A DNA stretch of 64,000 bases, from contig CP141146.1 in assembly GCA_035235625.1 (NCBI GenBank), positions 38,671,709 through 38,735,708 of the forward strand, in the 5' to 3' direction. Positions 1-13,394 of the stretch are shown here, piece after piece; positions within the stretch are counted from its first letter, which is position 1, and each line of letters begins with the position of its first letter. The position numbers and the translations under genes were made by a program. The DNA is from Saururus chinensis (taxonomy: Eukaryota; Streptophyta; Magnoliopsida; Piperales; Saururaceae). The notes beneath the pieces are model-generated. The model did no database searches and was not told the origin of the DNA. It worked only from the letters and a program-made list of their open reading frames with translations.

Positions 1-165
1 TTTTATAATTTTTATTTTTAAAAATTTATTTTAAAAATAAAAAAATAAAATAAAGTAAATATTAATAGCGATGTATAGGAATATACATCGCTAATAGTAT
101 TTAGTTTATTTTATTTTAAAATAAAATAATTTATAAAAAAAACTATAAAAAATAAAATTATATAA

Positions 166-700
166 TCTCCCTCTCCCCTCTCTCTCCTCTCCCTCTCCTC
201 TATCTCTCCTCTCCCTCTCCTCTATCTCTCCCCTCTCCTCTCTTTCCCTCTCCTCTCTCTCTTGATCTCCCCTCTCTCTCTCTCTCCCCTCTCCTCTCCT
301 CTCTCTCTCCTCCCACTCCTCTATCTCTCCCCTCTCCTCTCTTTCCCTCTCCTCTCTCTCTCTCTCCTCTCTCCTCTCTTTCCCTCTCCTCTCTGTCTCT
401 CCCCTCTCTCTCCTCTCCTCTCTCTCCCCTCTCCTCTCCTCTCTCTCCTCCCACTCCTCTATCTCTCCCCTCTCCTCTCTTTCCCTCTCCTCTCTCTCTC
501 TCTCCCTCTCCTCTCTCTTCTATCCCCTCTCTCTCTCCTCTCCCTTTCCTCTCTCTTCCATCCCCTCTCCCTCTCCTCTCTCTCTCTCGATCTCCTCTTT
601 CTCCTCTCTCCTCTCTCTCTCCTCACCCTCTCTGTCCTCCATCTCACTCTTCCCTTTCTCTCTCTCTCTTTGATCCCTCTCTTCTTTCTCTCTTTTATTA
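166..700. repeat. Pyrimidine (CT) low-complexity tract
   Basis: About 530 bp of almost pure C and T on the plus strand, built from irregular CTCTCTCC and CTCTTTCC blocks. Reading frames across it give only Ser/Leu/Pro (plus) or Arg/Glu/Gly (minus) polymers and are not genes. Comparable tracts sit inside the related elements near 22130-23300 and 59275-60200. Confidence 0.9.
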
Positions 701-1333
701 TAAATTATATTTTAAATATAATAAGAAAATTTAAGAAATAAAATATATTATATCTAAATAGTGAAAGTTTAATCTATTATTAACACTACTTTTTATTAAA
801 AATTTAATATTTATTTATTATATATACAAATAGTGAATATTGAATAAAATATATATTATATTTATGATTTATTTAAAATTATTTATTAAATAAAATTAAT
901 TAATAAATCTATTCGCAACACTTATAATTGACCATTGCTATTACAAATACTATTTACAACGCTTATTTAAAGAGGATAAAGAGAGGAGAGAGAGAGGGAG
1001 AGAGAGGGGAGAGGGACATTAAATAATTATAAAATTTTTAAGATTTTTTTATAAATTATTTTATTTTAAAAATAAAAAAATAAAATAAATACTATAAGCG
1101 ACGTATATATTATATATCGCTAATAATACAGGTATTAGCAATATATAGTTCTATACGTCACTAGTAAATTTTTTTGTTTTAAATTAATAACTAATATCAG
1201 GACTATTAGTGACGCTTGGTCCAAACGTCACTAATAGTCTTATTATTAGCGACGCCTGTAACTAGCGTCACTAATAGTTGGACTATTAGCGATGCTTAAT
1301 TCAAGCGTCGCTAATATTTATGATTTTTTTTTA

Positions 1334-1337
<4 letters not shown>

Positions 1338-1422
<85 letters not shown>
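1338..1422. repeat. (TA)n microsatellite
   Basis: About 42 uninterrupted TA dinucleotides inside the CACTA-like element, directly followed by a TTAGCGACA motif. A similar but interrupted TA run lies in the CACTA element near 60640-60778. Confidence 0.95.
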
Positions 1423-1424
<2 letters not shown>

Positions 1425-1626
1425 CGACATTTGTATAAAGCATCGTTAATATCATTAGTATTAGCGACGCTTTATACTAAGTGTCGCTACTACATAACTA
1501 TTAGCGACGCATAATAATATGCGTCGCTAATAGTTTATTTTTTTGCGACGATTTCGTATGCGTCACAAGTATGGGTTTTTAGCGACACTTATAGTTACGT
1601 CGCTAATACTACATTTTGTTGTAGTG

Positions 1627-2290
1627 GAAGCAACGGTGTGATTTGCCCATTGCATAAATAGGAAAGCTGGAAATGTGCGACAACAAATAGGAAATTGGTT
1701 TGAAGTCATTTAAAAATCTTATTTTGTTTATTTATAAGCTTCAGTCTTAAAAAATGAACCCATACGAATCATCAACTACTTAAAAAGAAGAATGAATTTT
1801 ATTTTAACTTGATTATAAGCTACAAAACTAAAAAACTAAAAATGTAAAACTAAAAACTATAAAACAGAAACATTAAAACTATAAAACTAAAAATGCAAAA
1901 CTGAAAAGCTATAAAATTACGAAACTCCATCTCCTCCTCGTCCCCCGTCTCCCTCCTCAAGTATCACATCTTTCTTATTCCCTTCCTCCTCCCTCTTACA
2001 AAAGCCAAGAAAATGGAAAAACAGAAAACTAAAACACTAGAACTTTATGAACTACATACTAATTATTTATGTAGGCGATGAGTTATGATGGTGGGCCTCA
2101 AAAAGAAGCTTTTATTTCTTTCATTGCGATGTCAATGTGGACCTAAAGTAATTATGGGAAAAAAGAGATACATACTATGCAACCTAAAAGCATCTAAGAT
2201 ATATAAGAGTATGATGATGTGGGTAGGTGTTTAGGTTTTCATGTCATGACATATAAATAATGTCAATAAGTAAGCACTGATGGTCATACT
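1627..2290. other. AT-rich stretch without a recognisable gene
   Basis: No gene or conserved domain was seen. Between about 1810 and 1920 the sequence has an irregular A-rich periodicity of ACTAAAA and CTATAAAA blocks, a degenerate simple repeat. Confidence 0.6.
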
Positions 2291-2490
2291 CTTCCTATGT
2301 GGACTTGTAACACCCCATATTTTTTTAAAAAAAATATAATAATTTATTTCATATTTTAGGCCATTGGTAACTCATCAACATGTCAATAGACTTGCCGATG
2401 GAACTCAACAAATTTTCGTTGGTGGACTCATCAATGTGTTGATGAAGCTGCCAATGGTAAATGCATGCATGCAATTGCTCCTAAATAAGA
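2291..2490 (+). repeat. LTR-like fragment, first of two copies (TGTAACACCCC start)
   Basis: Almost identical to 9102-9296. The sequence TGTAACACCCC begins at 2306 and is a common 5' terminus of plant Ty3/gypsy LTRs. Similarity starts about 15 bp before it and ends just after GCTCCTAAATA. The downstream sequences then diverge, so both look like truncated copies of one repeat. No partner end with a target duplication was found. Confidence 0.55.
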
Positions 2491-3096
2491 GGCGGTTAAT
2501 CAGTTTTGATTTCGTGTGTAGTTATGATAGTATTTAAGGCTTAGTAATGGTTTAAGAGGGGAAAAAATGAGTCTAAGGGGAGACTTGCAGCCGGAGAAGA
2601 GAATAGCGGACAACCAAGAGTGAAGGGAACATTGGAAATTGGGTGACACTCATGTTGAATGGTCAGATGGCTTTTTGAACTTGAAGTTTTATTGGTTTAG
2701 TATAGTTTTGAATTGTCTTCATGATTTGTGTTGGATATATTGTTGATTGGAGTAAAATCCTTGAGTTTTATAGAGTCAACTTCAAGGTTTTTATTGTACT
2801 AAGAACTATAATCATGGTTTGGTTGATAATTTCCTCATTTTAGAAAGATTTTCAAGAAGAATATATGTAAATATGTTTTTTCGGAATGAACAAGAATATT
2901 TTTACATGTTTCTGATCGGCAATGGAGTTTTACTAACATGTCAGTGGCTGCACCAAAAAGAGGAAGAAGATGAGCAATGTTCACACATGTGCGTGCAACA
3001 GGCATGTTGTTTTTGGTCATCGGCAGTGTGAACGACTCGTTGATGAGGCGTCAGTGAGAATGACACAAGGGTGTCATTCCACTGTCGGTAGGGTTC
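2491..3096. other. No recognisable gene
   Basis: AT-rich sequence between an LTR-like fragment and a degenerate tandem repeat. The short open frames near 2819-3031 on both strands show no domain and no similarity I recognise. Confidence 0.55.
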
Positions 3097-3460
3097 GACA
3101 TATTAGTGAACTCATTGATGGCTATTAGTGACAGTGCCAACCTGTTTGTGAAGTCACCGATAGAGATTGATATCTCTGTCGGTGATAGTTGACACATTGG
3201 TGAACTTACTTATGCTCATCGACGAGGGTGCCGCCCCGTCTATAAGGTCACCAATAGATTCTATGGGAAAGGTTTGACATATTGGTGAATATAACGATGG
3301 TTATTGGCAAGGACAACAACCCATCCTTGAGGTTACAAATGGACCTCATAGTCACTGTCGCCAAAGTACGATGTGTCAATGAACTCACCGATGGTCATCA
3401 GTGGTGTAACCAACATGTCGCCAAAGCTTCTGATGGAACATATGATTTGTATATTTCCTT
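3097..3460 (+). repeat. Degenerate tandem repeat, about four units of 85-94 bp
   Basis: Units start at about 3097, 3191, 3276 and 3370. Each opens with a variant of GACATATTGGTGAA, followed by a GATGG-GTTATTGG-like block and a later GTCACCGATAG or GTTACAAATGG block. Divergence between units is high, so the array is old. Related words such as CCGATGG and CAACATGTC occur upstream in the LTR-like fragment at 2291-2490, so the array probably belongs to the same dead element. Confidence 0.55.
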
Positions 3461-3494
3461 GTGATTATAGCTAGCATATGCCATGTAATTAAAT

Positions 3495-6400
3495 ATTTTT
3501 AAATAGCACGAACGGTAAGTAGTGAGAATTTTTTTCTTTTTCTTTCTTAAATACAAAATAAACCATTTAATTAAATATCTAGGTCATATCAAATCATATG
3601 ATATTTATACGTCTCAAAATTCATAAAGACCAGCTCATCCATCTAAGTACAAGTCTATCGTCTGTCTGAAAATAAATAATTATTTGACTCTCACGCTAAA
3701 GGTACACATACGTACCGGAGTTGCAGAAATGTAACAACTTCTTCTTGTGCTCGCCTGTCTTGATCTCACTTGTCGTCGCCAGGAGAATCTACAGCAAAGC
3801 AACCAAACAACAACCACAACCACAATGGAGCATCTCCGCCTTCAGGAGAAGAGCTTCCAAAGGAAAAAATGTTTAATTAATATTTTTTGGATCGGGCCGA
3901 CATCACTTGATGTTAGTTGCCTACGTACTCATCAGACAACATCTCCAATGTTTCCAACAAGATCGGATCCAGACGTAGTTCTGCCTAGAAACTACTCTAT
4001 CCTAAGAAGCATAACATCACATATGCAATGCTTAAGTATTTTCAACCTACATTTTAGTAAGTCCTTTAACCGTTCCACTTGTCTAATTAACAAGCAATAT
4101 CAAACATTGTTATTAATTATCTCACATCGCTTATTCGATAAGTAAAACTATCAAATCTGTAACTAAGAGATAACTCGCCCCTCGAGAAAACTCCAAAATA
4201 TGGTACTCCAACTTTGGAGTAGACTGCTCAACAGTAGCTTGACCCAAATCCCCGGGGCTCTTAATAGCCTGCCACGATTTTGGAGAAGAGGATCCCAACT
4301 GTGCTCATGGACACAGATTGGCCAGAAGCACAAGCCTTCCATGATGCTCATACAACTATGCTTTTTGTACGTACTAACTAGTCCCGGGAAGACCTACGTG
4401 TCAACTCCGGGAGAAAATGTCTCATAAGACATTACTAATATATTCATAGAAGCCTCAGGTCCTTATGACCATTGACTCCCCCAAACGTCTGAAACTTAGA
4501 CTAGATTATTTCCATCTAGTCAAGTATCCACTCAACCATTTGGGTCCTCCTCACCTTATTAATCGGCCCAATAAATAGCTCATCCACTGAGCTATGACTC
4601 AGAGAACATCCCAAAATCACCCTTGGTTCATTAACCAAGGTAAGATTCTAAGTCAAGGCCCCGTTCACTCCATGAACTGGTCCCAACCCTAAAGAGGGTA
4701 TTTTAGTCATTATTTTAATTAGGTGTTCTCCCTTCAATCCAATGACAACCAAAATCTCTTGATTAGTCTTTATTAACCTTAAGTTACTGATATAACTTAA
4801 GACATCAATAATAAAAGCATTCATCAACACAATCAACATAAATAACTTGCATTCACACCAATGCATAAATAATGAATAAAGGCCCGTTGCACTCATTTGT
4901 AGGGCTAGGACTCAACAAGTTCAAGCCCGAGAGTATAAACAACTCTAGTGCATCCTGTGAGTCACATATATGACACTCTAGTCGATCGATACACTCGGTT
5001 CCAGACACATAAAATACACTGCTTTAAATATGAGAATTAGGGTTCTACCCCTTATTTCTCATGACACTGCGACCCGACAAGGTCTTCGTGTCACTTACTA
5101 GTCATACTCCTTCCTTTTGAAGTCATTTATAGGGTACCCCAACTCTTGATTCACTAGGTCATCTATTTCGACAGAAACAGAATATATTGCCCCTAAGGGC
5201 GTTAGGATAATTTTACCACCTAGGGTATGATACCCTCCCTTGGGTCATTCTAGTCATTTTACTGCCCCTCTATTGATTTAAGTCATTGACCTCTCACAAG
5301 GCTCCACTCTCAGACCGACTCACGCTTCCATTCACACGAATGTGGGCAGGTCCACTCAAAGGGGTATTTCTATCATTTGGTTTAAGGCCTTAATAACATC
5401 CAATGGGTTTAAAATTCAACTCAAGGGTACTACTGGCCTTCATGGACTCTGTGTAATTTTCCTAGCATGTGACGGGGTCGTGAACCCCTTAAACCGACCC
5501 AGGTTGACTTAACGGTTTACTATAAATCCTAAGGGCAAAAGGGTCAATTATCCACTCACTGGGATTTTTCCTCACTTATTGGTTTATAATATATTTAGTT
5601 TACTAATTAAACTCTCACTGAGAATTTTTCCAATTTTTAGATCCACTCATATGACCTTGAACCAAAGCCTCAAACTCGGGTAAGTTAATATTGTACGATA
5701 ATTAACTAACAAGGGTAAAAAGGTCATTTCACAACCTCTGACATTTTTACCTAAGCTGAAACTTTGTCAAAATACTCCCACATCTCTCAAGGTTGAACAG
5801 TAATTTTATAGGATTTGTTTGACACAATTAACCCCCTGAACTGGACCCGGTTCACTCCATTCTCTCTCTTTTTTTTTTTACACATCAAACCCAAACCGGG
5901 TCTGAGAAAATCAGGTTCGGGTCAACGACCCGCAAGGCGGGTCGTCTTCTCCGCTCCTGGCCAGAGGCGGAATGCCTTTGGTGGCGCCACCCTGTGCCAC
6001 CACTGCTAGGGGGTAGGCTGGGGTCCACCGGATTGCTGCCAGGCGGGGATCCCAATGGGCCTGGCCCCCTCCGCCACCCGGTGGCCGGTCGGGGCCAAAG
6101 TCGCCTTTTTTTTATATACAGTGCGATGCCGCCTCTGCGGCCAGGGCAAGCACGACCCAGGCTGGCGTAGGTGGAGCTGTCATGGTCTGGATCGGCATGG
6201 CCGGGACCCGCGAGACCATAGCCAGTGCGGCCATGGCATGCACGGCCTTGGCCAGCGCAGCGAGCGACAACCCCTTTTCTTTTGTTTTTTGTTTGTTTTC
6301 AATACAATGGCCAGCAGTCTGTCCGGCGGCGGCTGTGTGCCGGAGTCTGGCCTGCATGAAACCACCACCAGTCGACGGCTGGCCAGATAGTGCTAGCCGA

Positions 6401-7049
6401 CCGGTAGCCGGCCAGTAAAATCCGAAAGTAACTACTTTAGACAATTTGTATAACAGTGTTCATATAAATTATAAACCAAAGTGCTGAGATATGATTTTCA
6501 ATCAAATTTAATTAATAAAACTTTTATTAATCTTCAGCAACATCCCTACCTTAATTGCCGATTTGCACTCGATCCACCGCCGTCGTAGCCTAGCCAGAGC
6601 CTCGCCGGAGCTTTGCCGAAAAATTTCATCGGTGGCTCCTCTTCCTTCTCTCTCTCTCCCCCCCAAAAACTCCTAATTAATTCTTTTTATAGGCATGGGA
6701 TTAGGGCTCCTAATCGAATGAGAAATTGGGCCCCACAAACCTAATTTCGGAATAGTAAATAATCAGGCCTACAAAACAACTTAAACAGCCCAGTTGCACA
6801 TTTAAATCGGGTAAATGGGCCCTATACGATATGTTCAACTTTGAACAGTAGTATCTCCCTCATCCGAACTCCAATTCAAGCATTCTTGGTGGCGTTTCGA
6901 AGCTCTTTTCATCTATTTTCCATCCATATAGGAATAAGTCCCCAATTCTAACTGATGATTAAGTTATTCCAACGAGAAGAGCAAGGGGTCCTACACCCTA
7001 ATTTCCCCATGTACGACTTCAGGAATTTAGAAAATTCCCGGAGGTTACA
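3495..7049 (-). mobile_element. Large non-coding LTR-type retroelement, minus-strand copy (LARD-like)
   Basis: Read on the minus strand the element begins TGTAACCTCCGGG at 7049. It has a promoter-like TATAAAAAG segment near 6690, a splice-leader-like GC-rich block at 5880-6420, then a long body ending near 3495. The region 16131-19655 is the same family in opposite orientation. Matching landmarks are the block containing GACGACAAGTGAGA (about 3765 here, about 19380 there), the 'ctcagtggatgagctatttattgggcc' segment shared near 4575 and 18415, and the C- or G-rich spacer near 5870 and 17140. No gag or pol reading frame is visible, so a non-autonomous derivative is the best description. A host pseudogene is possible but unsupported. 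Confidence 0.55.
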
Positions 7050-9101
7050 ATTACTTAAGGGCTTGTAAACTCCAATGCATATGTATGAGAATTTTTATTG
7101 TGATGAATGGGTACCCAAAAAATTACGTATTTGACAACTAAGGACGTAGGAGCCCTCGGTGCCTTGGCTCCTAAAGTGAGTCGTTAGCCACGTAGACAGA
7201 AGGAAATTGGTATGAAAAAAGACCAAGGTCTTCCTATTCTCTAAAAATGGGAGTTATGTAGAATTGCTTCCGTGGCCTAGGACTTGTGTTCGAATGGACT
7301 AGAACATTAAAAGATTTTTGGTCCAGTGTATCATAATACAGGAGGTTTCCATGATCATGGGAAGTTGGAGTCTCAACACTAGGGTCCATGGGCCCTAGTG
7401 AGCCTTTACTTCACAGCACGGGTGGGGACAAGAAGACTTTAGAGCACCGAGGTCATAATGTGATGATCCAATATCTAATAGTGAAGAGTTCCTAGATGCA
7501 GTCATCATGTCTAAAGAACCTTTGGGAAATACTTTGCTTTTGAATAGAATGATTAATATGAAATGCACGTATTCTTTCTATTGTGATGAATCAACTAATT
7601 TTCTAACGAGAATTTTATAGTATGTTGATTGAACATTTGTGATTATTTAAGATTGCTATTTCACTAAGCATTTTTGTATACTCATCATCCTTTGTGGTGT
7701 AGGTGTTTGGGTCGGGACACGAAGGTAATGTGAAGGTCATAGCTTTAGTGAAGTTCTACTTTGTATTATGGAGATTCTTCAGCTAGGTTTGACTAGGCAC
7801 GTGAGTGTGTCATTTCTCTTTCATTGGTTTAAATGTTACTAATAGACAATTGTGAACCTGTGAATCTTGTGAATATTTTAATGTAATATCTACATAGACT
7901 CTTATTAAAGTTATTATTATCACATCCAAATGATTATAAAGGTTGATGATACTCATACCCCTAATTCTTTATTTCAATGATTTATTTTATATGTTTTACC
8001 ACCGCAAATGACAAGATCAATGGACAGAGATTTCTAATATCTTCTTTTAAAAGGAAGAAAATATATGTATTTTACAAAAAAATTATATGTGAAAATTAGG
8101 GGTGTGACAATACTAGGATTCCTTTAACTACATGGGCATGATGTCCCCCCATTTATGCAATCAAAGGATTTCATATTCAATGATTAGTGTATGAGACAAA
8201 CGTCTAAAAATTTTGATAGTATTTGTCACACGCAGGTAATGATTGACTGATTAGTAGCCTTGTAAGTATTTTGGTAAATTCTATTCTTGAATTGTAAGAA
8301 AAGCTACCTATGTAGGACACCAAACATCTATGGCAAATACCTTTTAGGGTTTATGCATTAGACCAATCTTTTTTTATATGGCACATGACTAGGGATGCCA
8401 CTTGGGTAAGATTTTATAGAAACCTAACCCGACCCTAATGGATAAGGTTTGAGTTTACTTAAATAGGAATAAGGATCAGATTTGGGTTTAAAGATTGAAC
8501 CAAATAGAATAGGTCAGATTGAATTTGGATTTACTTGATCCGACCCGGCTTAGTATATCATGCTATTTAGTCAAAACCTCAAAACTCTATTCACTTTTAC
8601 CATTCCAAACAGTCTCACAGTTGACTCTCAAACAGTTATCCTCCTTCCATCCCTTCAACCCTCCCTCACCATCCCTCCGTCTTGACTCTCAAACACCCCT
8701 CCTTTCCATCTCACTAGTGTCTGGCATCCATTGCTGTTATTGGCAGCTTTGATCATCCCCTCTTGCCCTCCCCTTCTCGCAAATGTGATTTACCAAGAGC
8801 CACAATTCTGGTATGAAATCAACTGATCTCACCCTCCTTACATCCCTGCGACCTTCCCTCTAGCAATAGATCCATACAAACCCTCCTCTCCTAGGTGCCT
8901 ACGGCTTTGATGCCCTTGCCCTTCCCCTTCTCTCAATGCAATTCACCTCAAGCTACAAGCCATTAGCTTTCTAGCCGAAGCTAGTCTGAAATCAGCTTAT
9001 CTCACCCTTCTTCCATCCTATAACCTTCTTCTCCATCCCTCTCACAACATATCCATATAGCCCCTCTTCTCCTAGAAGTTGGTGACTTTGATCCCCTCTC
9101 C
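7050..9101. other. No recognisable gene; possible LTR end near 8109
   Basis: AT-rich sequence with no domain-bearing frame. GGGGTGTGACA at about 8099-8109 resembles a gypsy LTR terminus, but no matching partner or target duplication was found. The stretch 8560-9090 is pyrimidine-rich and repeats a short block around TCTCACCCTCCTT and CCTCTCCTAG, suggesting an old imperfect duplication of about 180 bp. Confidence 0.45.
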
Positions 9102-9296
9102 CTTCCTATGTGGACTTGTAACACCCCATATTTTTTTAAAAAAAATATTATAATTTATTTCATATTTTAGGCCATTGGTAACTCATCAACGTGTCAATAG
9201 ACTTGCCGATGGAACTCAACAAATTTTCGTTGGTGGACTCATCAATGTGTTGATGAAGTTGCCAATGGTAAATGCATGCATGCAATTGCTCCTAAA
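9102..9296 (+). repeat. LTR-like fragment, second of two copies
   Basis: Near-identical to 2291-2490, with TGTAACACCCC starting at 9117. The similarity stops just after GCTCCTAAATA, and unrelated sequence follows that leads into the prolyl-tRNA synthetase fragment. Confidence 0.55.
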
Positions 9297-9308
9297 TATT
9301 AATGGCTA

Positions 9309-11200
<1,892 letters not shown>

Positions 11201-11579
11201 TGTCAATGTGTCCTCGGCACTGTGCGTGCATGTCCTATGACCCTATCCTCTACTTACAAGTGCTTTTCTTAATTTTATTATCACTTGATTAATAGAATAG
11301 TCTAGATTTATTCCCTGTTTTAGTATTTTGGCCATGTTGGCGCCGTAGCTATGTAAGGCCCTTAGACCATTAGAGATTGAAATGAAGAATTGAATCTCAT
11401 CTAAATTCTCTTTCTCTCTTTGGTCATCTAAGCCCCTTCCCTTTCACTTCCTCGGTAGTACCAACAATGTATCCAATGGAAGTCTATTATCCCTTCCTCC
11501 AAAATTCACCACTACGCCTTATTCCCTAACCCACACGCCACCAGATATATCTCATTAGTATCGAAGCATCCATCTATTT

Positions 11580-12400
11580 CATATTTTTTATGTACAACAC
11601 GCATGTACAAGCCAAGGAGCAGAGGCAAATCAATCAGGCTACAGAGGGTGCCGAGATTATGACGGGGATGGAGCAACAAGCAAAGGGAGTGCCTATCGAC
11701 CAACCTTTGCCCAACCTGTTAGGAGAAGCTGTTGTCCATCTTCACCATCTCTCAGGACGAGAAGTAGGGCCTAATCCTCGCAGAGCTCAGGGGTACACGT
11801 TAGACACAGACAATCAGCATTTCTCCAGGGCCTAACCGCAGCAAAATGGCTGTGTATCATGTTGCTCGTTCCCCACCTGTTCGACAAAATGGATATGAGC
11901 ATGTTCCCCCGGGGTTCCATGATGATGATATCTGGTTGGACTAGGTCTGCTGGGGAGATGACCTGGACAGACAGAATGGGTCATGCTAGTTCCCCCAAAG
12001 CCACCATCGCCTGCTTGATCTTTCCAGAGTATTCGGGCAACACCTACCCCCTTGAGCGGTTGTATTGTGCACAACGACATTCCCCATACAAAGGCACCCA
12101 CCCTAAACATCATGTTTTGCTTGCCTCATTCCACTTGAAGGGTGGCCCTTGTTTGGTGGCTTCAATTTGAACAACAAAAGCCCGAGGCATCATGGCAAAA
12201 ATTTATCGAAGAATTTGCGTCGTTTCGGGCCAAATGCCTAACAGGACTATGGTTCAACCTGTGCCAAACCACCATCATTCGTGCCTATTCAGTTGGACCC
12301 GTGATCGGTTGGTCAAAACATGTGTATTTATAACTGCATGTGCAAATTGGGAGATAAGTGGTTACGTGATATCACGTGTTTTGAAATTTTGATTAGCTGG
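11580..12400 (+). pseudogene. Possible retroelement gag-like remnant
   Basis: Short frames in different phases follow one another (about 11590-11835, 11859-12170 and 12142-12333). The last contains ALVWWLQFEQQKPEASW then QKFIEEFASFRAKC, which resembles the tryptophan-rich, SW-x-F pattern of plant LTR-retrotransposon gag proteins. The frames are broken by stops and no protease or pol sequence follows. The assignment is tentative; it could equally be unrelated decayed sequence. Confidence 0.25.
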
Positions 12401-13394
12401 CATTGCTTCACTAGCAGCTACGCTCGTGAAGTTTCACCAGCTGATCACAATTTATTCAGTTAAGGGAAGAATTTTTAATGCTCTATACTCATCATGAGTC
12501 AAGTATAAGGAATGCCAGTAAGACATTCATTTTCAAGATTGATAGCGTATATATTAGCACACGTTAGCATAAGTAAATACTTTCACTAATATGCACTAAT
12601 GTGTGTGCCGTTCATCTTAAAAATGAGCGCTGTCTTTGCGGATCATAAAAAATGCTTATTGAGCTGAGTTTGATTACTATCTCAATAGGGTGAACTAGAG
12701 ACAAGAGTCGCTCTTCTTGAAGTTTTTGAGCTTGCTGAAAGAGGACTTGCAAGTCGAGGTCTGCCTATTTCGGCCTACCATCTCGCAAACTAGCCCGCAT
12801 TTAGGAGCGTTTGAACTGACTAAATATAGTAACACCACTTAATTAATCAATTAGATCATCAAGTTGTGGAATTGGGAAGGACACTTAATACTAATTTTGC
12901 TAATAGCACAACTAACCACATACAAAAGCCAACTACCATCTTTTTTGAAACTAAACAAGGTTGATATAATACAAGGACTCAAAGTGTCTTTAACGTGTCA
13001 TTTGCATAATGTGTCTTTTACTCTTTAAGATTGACTCATCTTATAATATAGATGATTAGGGAGTGTAGACTTTTACATTGGTTAATTTGTCAGTTGATTT
13101 CACTTAAGGGCTGGTAATCTATTGGGTAAGGATTTAAAAACAATATCTCATAACTCCTGCACCAAAGATTGAACCTTAACAAAAATCTTCCCACCTTCAC
13201 TAACCCCCTCCTTAGACACCAAAACATATACAAAATCCTCTTTCATTTTCCTAATAAATTTTGTCTAAGATAAAAGAGTCACCTTTCTCTTGTATTGGGG
13301 TTTAACCACCATATCATTTTTATGAGCAGAAAGAACAATATTAGTATTATTTCACACAAAATTATAAGTGTTGCCACCATAATGCATGACATGT
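12401..13394. other. No recognisable gene
   Basis: AT-rich intergenic sequence without a domain-bearing frame, tandem repeat or terminal inverted repeat that I could see. Confidence 0.55.

Larger units (their letters stand above)
1..1626. mobile_element. Right part of a non-autonomous CACTA-like element (left end outside the window)
   Basis: The right end at 1613-1626 reads TTTTGTTGTAGTG. Its reverse complement starts CACTACAAC, the terminus seen complete on the element at 57722-61467. Inside are many copies, in both orientations, of a motif near TTAGCGACG / CGTCGCTAA (for example 1083-1320 and 1421-1610), a long pyrimidine tract and a TA microsatellite. This matches the subterminal repeat architecture of En/Spm (CACTA) elements. 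No transposase-like reading frame is present. The left end lies outside the window, so length and target duplication are unknown. Confidence 0.65.

Noticed and set aside
6055-6444. Overlapping frames in the GC-rich block of the non-coding LTR element (also 16557-17110)
   Set aside because: Frames are open on several strands at once, have no domain, and differ between the two inverted copies.
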